Shown: piece after piece, positions 6,018 to 8,582 of the stretch
How positions within the stretch are numbered: position 1 is the first letter of the stretch
How the letters are laid out: every line of letters starts with the position of its first letter
Assembly: GCA_008501545.1 (NCBI GenBank)
Contig: QQUM01000678.1
Span: forward strand, 1-8,582
DNA length: 8,582 nt
Direction of reading: 5' to 3'
DNA from: Calditrichota bacterium
GTDB lineage: Bacteria > Zhuqueibacterota > Zhuqueibacteria > Zhuqueibacterales > Geothermadaptataceae
Position numbers and translations under genes: made by a program
Notes under the pieces: generated by a model
What the model was told of the DNA's origin: nothing
The model's database searches: none
Seen by the model: the letters and a program-made list of their open reading frames with translations, nothing else

Positions 6018-6976
6018 GGAAAAAAACAGATCTTGAACTGAAAAATTGTCTCACCGATGTGACCGGAATAAAAGTTGGGCATTGTCATAATTCCCGGGCA
6101 CAAACCGGTTGCACGGTCATCTTGCCGGAAAAAGGTGCAGTTGCCTCTGTCGATATTCGTGGATTTTCACCGGGTACACGAGAAACTGCACTTTTAGATC
6201 CACTCAAATCTGTTCAAAAAATCCACGCAATCTTACTCACAGGTGGCAGCGCTTTCGGTCTTGATGCAGCAGCCGGCGTTGTACAATTTTTAGAAGAAAA
6301 TGATATTGGCTACGATACAGGGTTGGCACGCATCCCCCTCGTTCCAGCTGCGGTCATATACGACTTGGCTACAGGCAGTAGCACTATTCGACCGGATAAA
6401 AAAATGGGGTACACAGCTTGCCAGAATGCGCGTGAAACAGATGTATCGCAAGGAAAAATCGGCGTCGGGTGCGGCGCTACGGTTGGAAAAATTACGGGCA
6501 TGGAAAATTCGATGCCCGGTGGTGTTGGGCAGGCATCTTTACAATTGGATGGCGGTTGCATCGTCTCGGCTTTGGTGGTTGTTAACGCCCTCGGTGATGT
6601 GTTTGATGCACAAAATAATGCGATTATTGCCGGAGCGCGTAACAAATCTACGGGTGAATTTATTAATACGATGGCCTATTTACAAGCGAACGCCAGCAAA
6701 CTAAAAGCCATGTGGGCGGGAAACACGACACTGGCCGTCGTCGCTACGAATGCTAAATTAACCAAAGTGCAGGCCGCTAAAGTTGCACAAATGGCACATG
6801 ACGGATTCGCACGGGCTATAAATCCTGTCCACACAACGTTCGATGGCGACACGATATTTGCGATGAGTTGTGGCGATCTTGATGTGGACGATATGGTCAT
6901 TGGCGCGGCCGCGGCTGAAGTTGTTGAGCAGAGTATTCTTAACGGTGTTCGGGCAGCAAACAGTCCCGAATCGTAG
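6014..6976 (+). CDS. P1 (DmpA/S58) family self-processing aminopeptidase
   Basis: The 320-residue protein belongs to the P1 peptidase family, also annotated as L-aminopeptidase/D-esterase or DmpA/BapA type. These Ntn-hydrolase-fold enzymes cut themselves in two and remove N-terminal residues from small peptides, amides or beta-peptides. Motifs in order: LTDVTGIKVGH (13-23), TGGSAFGLDAAAG (76-88), GVGCGATVGK (150-159), a PGGVGQAS stretch, VVVNALGD, then GNTTLAVVATNA (from 236) and VHTTFDGDTIFA (272-283). By alignment with DmpA (Gly249/Ser250 cleavage), the autocleavage bond should be Asn237-Thr238, with Thr238 as nucleophile and subunits of about 237 and 83 residues. There is no signal peptide, so it is probably cytoplasmic. 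Length is normal for the short branch of the family. The GTG start overlaps the stop of the ATPase gene; the next gene follows after 94 nt. Substrate preference cannot be read from the sequence. Confidence 0.88.
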   Translation: MRKKTDLELKNCLTDVTGIKVGHCHNSRAQTGCTVILPEKGAVASVDIRGFSPGTRETALLDPLKSVQKIHAILLTGGSAFGLDAAAGVVQFLEENDIGYDTGLARIPLVPAAVIYDLATGSSTIRPDKKMGYTACQNARETDVSQGKIGVGCGATVGKITGMENSMPGGVGQASLQLDGGCIVSALVVVNALGDVFDAQNNAIIAGARNKSTGEFINTMAYLQANASKLKAMWAGNTTLAVVATNAKLTKVQAAKVAQMAHDGFARAINPVHTTFDGDTIFAMSCGDLDVDDMVIGAAAAEVVEQSILNGVRAANSPES

Positions 6977-7028
6977 TCCAAGCGCTTGTGGCCTGCATTA
7001 GAAACAATGTCATTTTCAAATCAATGGG

Positions 7029-7045
7029 GAAACTCTGGGAGTTTC
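7029..7045 (+). other. Hairpin before the hydroxyproline dehydratase gene; weak terminator or attenuator
   Basis: GAAACTC (7029-7035) and GAGTTTC (7039-7045) form a perfect 7-bp stem with the 3-nt loop TGG. It is followed by an interrupted AT-rich run with six Ts at 7054-7059. The stem is AT-rich and the T run is displaced, so termination would be partial. It lies in the 94-nt gap between the P1 peptidase gene and the dehydratase gene and may reduce read-through between them. Confidence 0.4.
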
Positions 7046-7059
7046 TTTAAATATTTTTT

Positions 7060-7070
7060 AAGGGAAGGGA
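7060..7070 (+). promoter_or_regulatory. Purine-rich ribosome binding site of the dehydratase gene
   Basis: AAGGGAAGGGA abuts the ATG at 7071. The upstream AAGGG part is at a normal distance (about 6 nt), which supports this start although the protein has a 20-odd residue leader before its first conserved motif. No other start codon with a comparable site lies nearby. Confidence 0.6.
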
Positions 7071-8129
7071 ATGGGAGCATCATTTCATACACGAATTGAA
7101 CAACTGGCAACATGGTCACCTCCGCCCGATTGGCAAAAATTCACCACTATAGATGCACACACTGCAGGGGAACCGCTGCGAATTATACTTACCGGGCTGC
7201 CTGATCTCACTGGAAAAACGATCCTTGAACGTCGACGCTACATGAAAGAAAATTTTGATGTTTTTCGCACCGCGCTCATGTGGGAACCACGTGGCCATGC
7301 CGACATGTATGGCTGCATCATCACACCACCTGTGACGAAAGATGCTGATTTAGGCGTTTTATTTTTGCATAATGAAGGCTACAGTACGATGTGTGGTCAC
7401 GGCATCATTGCAGTCACCAGGGTCGCGATAGAAACAGGTTTTGTCACAAAAAAGTCGCCTGAAACCTGTGTAAAAATCGATACGCCGGCCGGATTAGTGA
7501 CTGCTTTTGCTGCAATTGAAAACGACAAAATCGAACGAATTTGTTTTCACAATGTCCCTTCTTTTGTTTTTGCAAAAGATGAAACAATCGATGTACCCGG
7601 CCTGGGGAAAATAAACTATGACATTGCTTTCGGCGGCGCTTTTTATGCTTTTGTCGATGTGAAATCGGTGAGTTTGACTTGCACGGAAACCGACTTTCGA
7701 CCGTTAATTGAAAAAGGCATGCAAATTAAGCGCGCCATCATGCAAAAACGAAAAATCGTGCACCCATTTGAAAAAGACCTGAATTTTCTATATGGCACCA
7801 TTTTCGTTGGCGATGCCGAAAATCCGAATTCGCACAGCCGAAACGTTTGTATTTTTGCCGAAGGCGAGGTTGACCGGTCACCCACGGGAACTGGCGTGAG
7901 TGCCCGTGCAGCATTGCATTATTTCAACGGCGATATTCCCCTTAATCAAGAAATTGAAATCGAAAGCATTATCGGCAGCAGCTTTCGCGTGAGCGCTATT
8001 AAAGAAACGAAATTTGGTGATCATGAAGCGGTGATTCCCCAGGTAGCAGGAGATGCCTATATTACCGGTAAACATGAATTTTTACTCGATCCAACTGATT
8101 CGATGCGGAATGGTTTTATTTTGCGTTGA
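7071..8129 (+). CDS. trans-3-hydroxy-L-proline dehydratase (proline racemase superfamily)
   Basis: The 352-residue cytoplasmic enzyme has the proline-racemase fold with two mirrored halves. Seen: DAHTAGEPLR (residues 28-37), EPRGHADMYG (72-81), the first catalytic site MCGHG with Cys108, and the second site DRSPTGTGVSARAA, where Thr272 replaces the second cysteine. Proline racemase and 4-hydroxyproline 2-epimerase carry Cys at both sites. The Cys/Thr pair is the mark of trans-3-hydroxy-L-proline dehydratase (EC 4.2.1.77), as in human L3HYPDH (Cys104/Thr273), which has nearly the same length. The reaction removes water to give delta-1-pyrroline-2-carboxylate, which a reductase, not in this window, converts to L-proline. 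The gene lies between two peptidase genes, with aminopeptidase P starting 32 nt downstream, which fits use of prolyl and hydroxyprolyl peptides. The exact substrate is inferred from the Cys/Thr signature; other superfamily activities remain possible. The bacterial homologue has been called LhpH. Confidence 0.87.
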   Translation: MGASFHTRIEQLATWSPPPDWQKFTTIDAHTAGEPLRIILTGLPDLTGKTILERRRYMKENFDVFRTALMWEPRGHADMYGCIITPPVTKDADLGVLFLHNEGYSTMCGHGIIAVTRVAIETGFVTKKSPETCVKIDTPAGLVTAFAAIENDKIERICFHNVPSFVFAKDETIDVPGLGKINYDIAFGGAFYAFVDVKSVSLTCTETDFRPLIEKGMQIKRAIMQKRKIVHPFEKDLNFLYGTIFVGDAENPNSHSRNVCIFAEGEVDRSPTGTGVSARAALHYFNGDIPLNQEIEIESIIGSSFRVSAIKETKFGDHEAVIPQVAGDAYITGKHEFLLDPTDSMRNGFILR

Positions 8130-8161
8130 CAATTTATTCATATTGGCTATGGGAGTGTGTT

Positions 8162-8582
8162 ATGTTTTCAAGTAAAATTTATACCGATCGGCGAAATAAT
8201 CTTAAGAAACAATTCGATTCAGGAATATTGCTTTTTATGGGCAATGCAGAAGCTCCGATGAATTACCCGCACAACTGGTATCAGTTCCGGCAGGATGGCT
8301 CGTTTCTTTATTACTGGGGAATCGAACAACCGGATTTGGCTGCGGTTATCGATATCGACAGCGGTGAGGAAATTATTTTTGGAGATGAACTCAGTGTTAT
8401 CGACATCGTGTGGATGGGACAGAAAGAGACGATCAAAGCAAAAGCCGCAAAAGCTGGTGTTTCGATCACAAAACCATTCAATGCGTTGACAGCGCTATTA
8501 AAAAATGCTGCCAGCAGCGGTCGCAATGTGCACTACCTTCCACAGTACCGTGCCGATAAAGCAATTTATCTTTCGGATTGTC
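8162..8582 (+). CDS. Aminopeptidase P (Xaa-Pro aminopeptidase, M24B), N-terminal part only
   Basis: The frame runs open from the ATG at 8162 to the window end, giving 140 residues of the N-terminal creatinase-like (AMP_N) domain. Diagnostic features are the early YTDRRNNL (7-14), GNAEAPMNYPHNWYQFRQD (27-45) and FLYYWGIEQPDLAAVID, which match the MNYP...FRQDSSFLYYTG pattern of bacterial aminopeptidase P. The C-terminal pita-bread domain with the two-metal Asp/Asp/His/Glu/Glu site lies beyond the window, so catalytic competence cannot be judged. The family removes the first residue of peptides when proline or hydroxyproline is second, normally in the cytoplasm. GGGAG at 8151-8155 gives a ribosome binding site with a 6-nt spacer. 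The 32-nt gap after the dehydratase gene suggests one transcript. The equivalent of pepP is the likely identity, but the symbol is left out because the fragment is partial. Confidence 0.88.
   Translation, partial: MFSSKIYTDRRNNLKKQFDSGILLFMGNAEAPMNYPHNWYQFRQDGSFLYYWGIEQPDLAAVIDIDSGEEIIFGDELSVIDIVWMGQKETIKAKAAKAGVSITKPFNALTALLKNAASSGRNVHYLPQYRADKAIYLSDC

Noticed and set aside
4860..6976. OLD-like ATPase plus next gene as a Gabija-like two-gene defence system
   Set aside because: The partner would have to be a UvrD-like helicase (GajB); the next gene is clearly a P1 peptidase, and the TOPRIM nuclease is missing.
8126..8153. TTGACA (8126-8131) followed 16 nt later by TATGGG, resembling a promoter
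   Set aside because: The -10 match overlaps the ribosome binding site of the aminopeptidase P gene, so a transcript from it would lack that site; TTGACA also spans the dehydratase stop codon.
8295..8489. 64-codon + strand frame near the right edge
   Set aside because: It is out of frame with, and inside, the aminopeptidase P gene, whose translation shows clear family motifs.

Overview
The window reads entirely on the + strand and carries seven protein-coding genes, two of them cut by the window edges. A lolD-type ABC ATPase points to a diderm (Gram-negative type) cell, because LolCDE serves outer-membrane lipoproteins. An McsA-McsB-ClpC protein-arginine phosphorylation module of the kind best known from Firmicutes sits directly beside it. 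This mixture, with moderate GC, would suit a bacterium of the FCB superphylum (for example Calditrichota, KSB1 or Marinimicrobia) or another diderm lineage carrying mcsAB-clpC. That placement is an inference; no rRNA or other decisive marker is present.

Positions 1-4592 form a protein quality-control block: the 3' end of lolD, then mcsA (2 nt later), mcsB (overlapping mcsA by 8 nt) and clpC (89 nt later), closed by a hairpin/T-tract terminator at 4558-4592. McsA plus McsB should phosphorylate arginines on damaged proteins. ClpC should recognise the phospho-arginine tag with its N domain and unfold the tagged protein for ClpP. Residues needed for each step are visible. No ctsR repressor gene accompanies the module here, although this is the usual Firmicute arrangement.

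Positions 4593-4859 are non-coding, with an inverted repeat and a small dyad. They are followed by a gene (4860-6017) for an OLD-family ATPase. Its ATPase domain is complete, but the reading frame ends where the TOPRIM nuclease domain should begin.

Positions 6014-8582 hold a peptide and amino-acid catabolism group: a self-cleaving P1-family aminopeptidase (GTG start overlapping the ATPase stop), a trans-3-hydroxy-L-proline dehydratase of the proline-racemase superfamily, and the start of an aminopeptidase P. Together they suggest use of proline- and hydroxyproline-containing peptides, such as collagen-like debris. The individual enzyme families are well supported; the joint pathway is inferred from adjacency.

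No tRNA, rRNA, CRISPR array, insertion sequence or complete new defence system was seen. The most unusual items are the TOPRIM-less OLD ATPase and the ctsR-less arginine-kinase module next to lolD.
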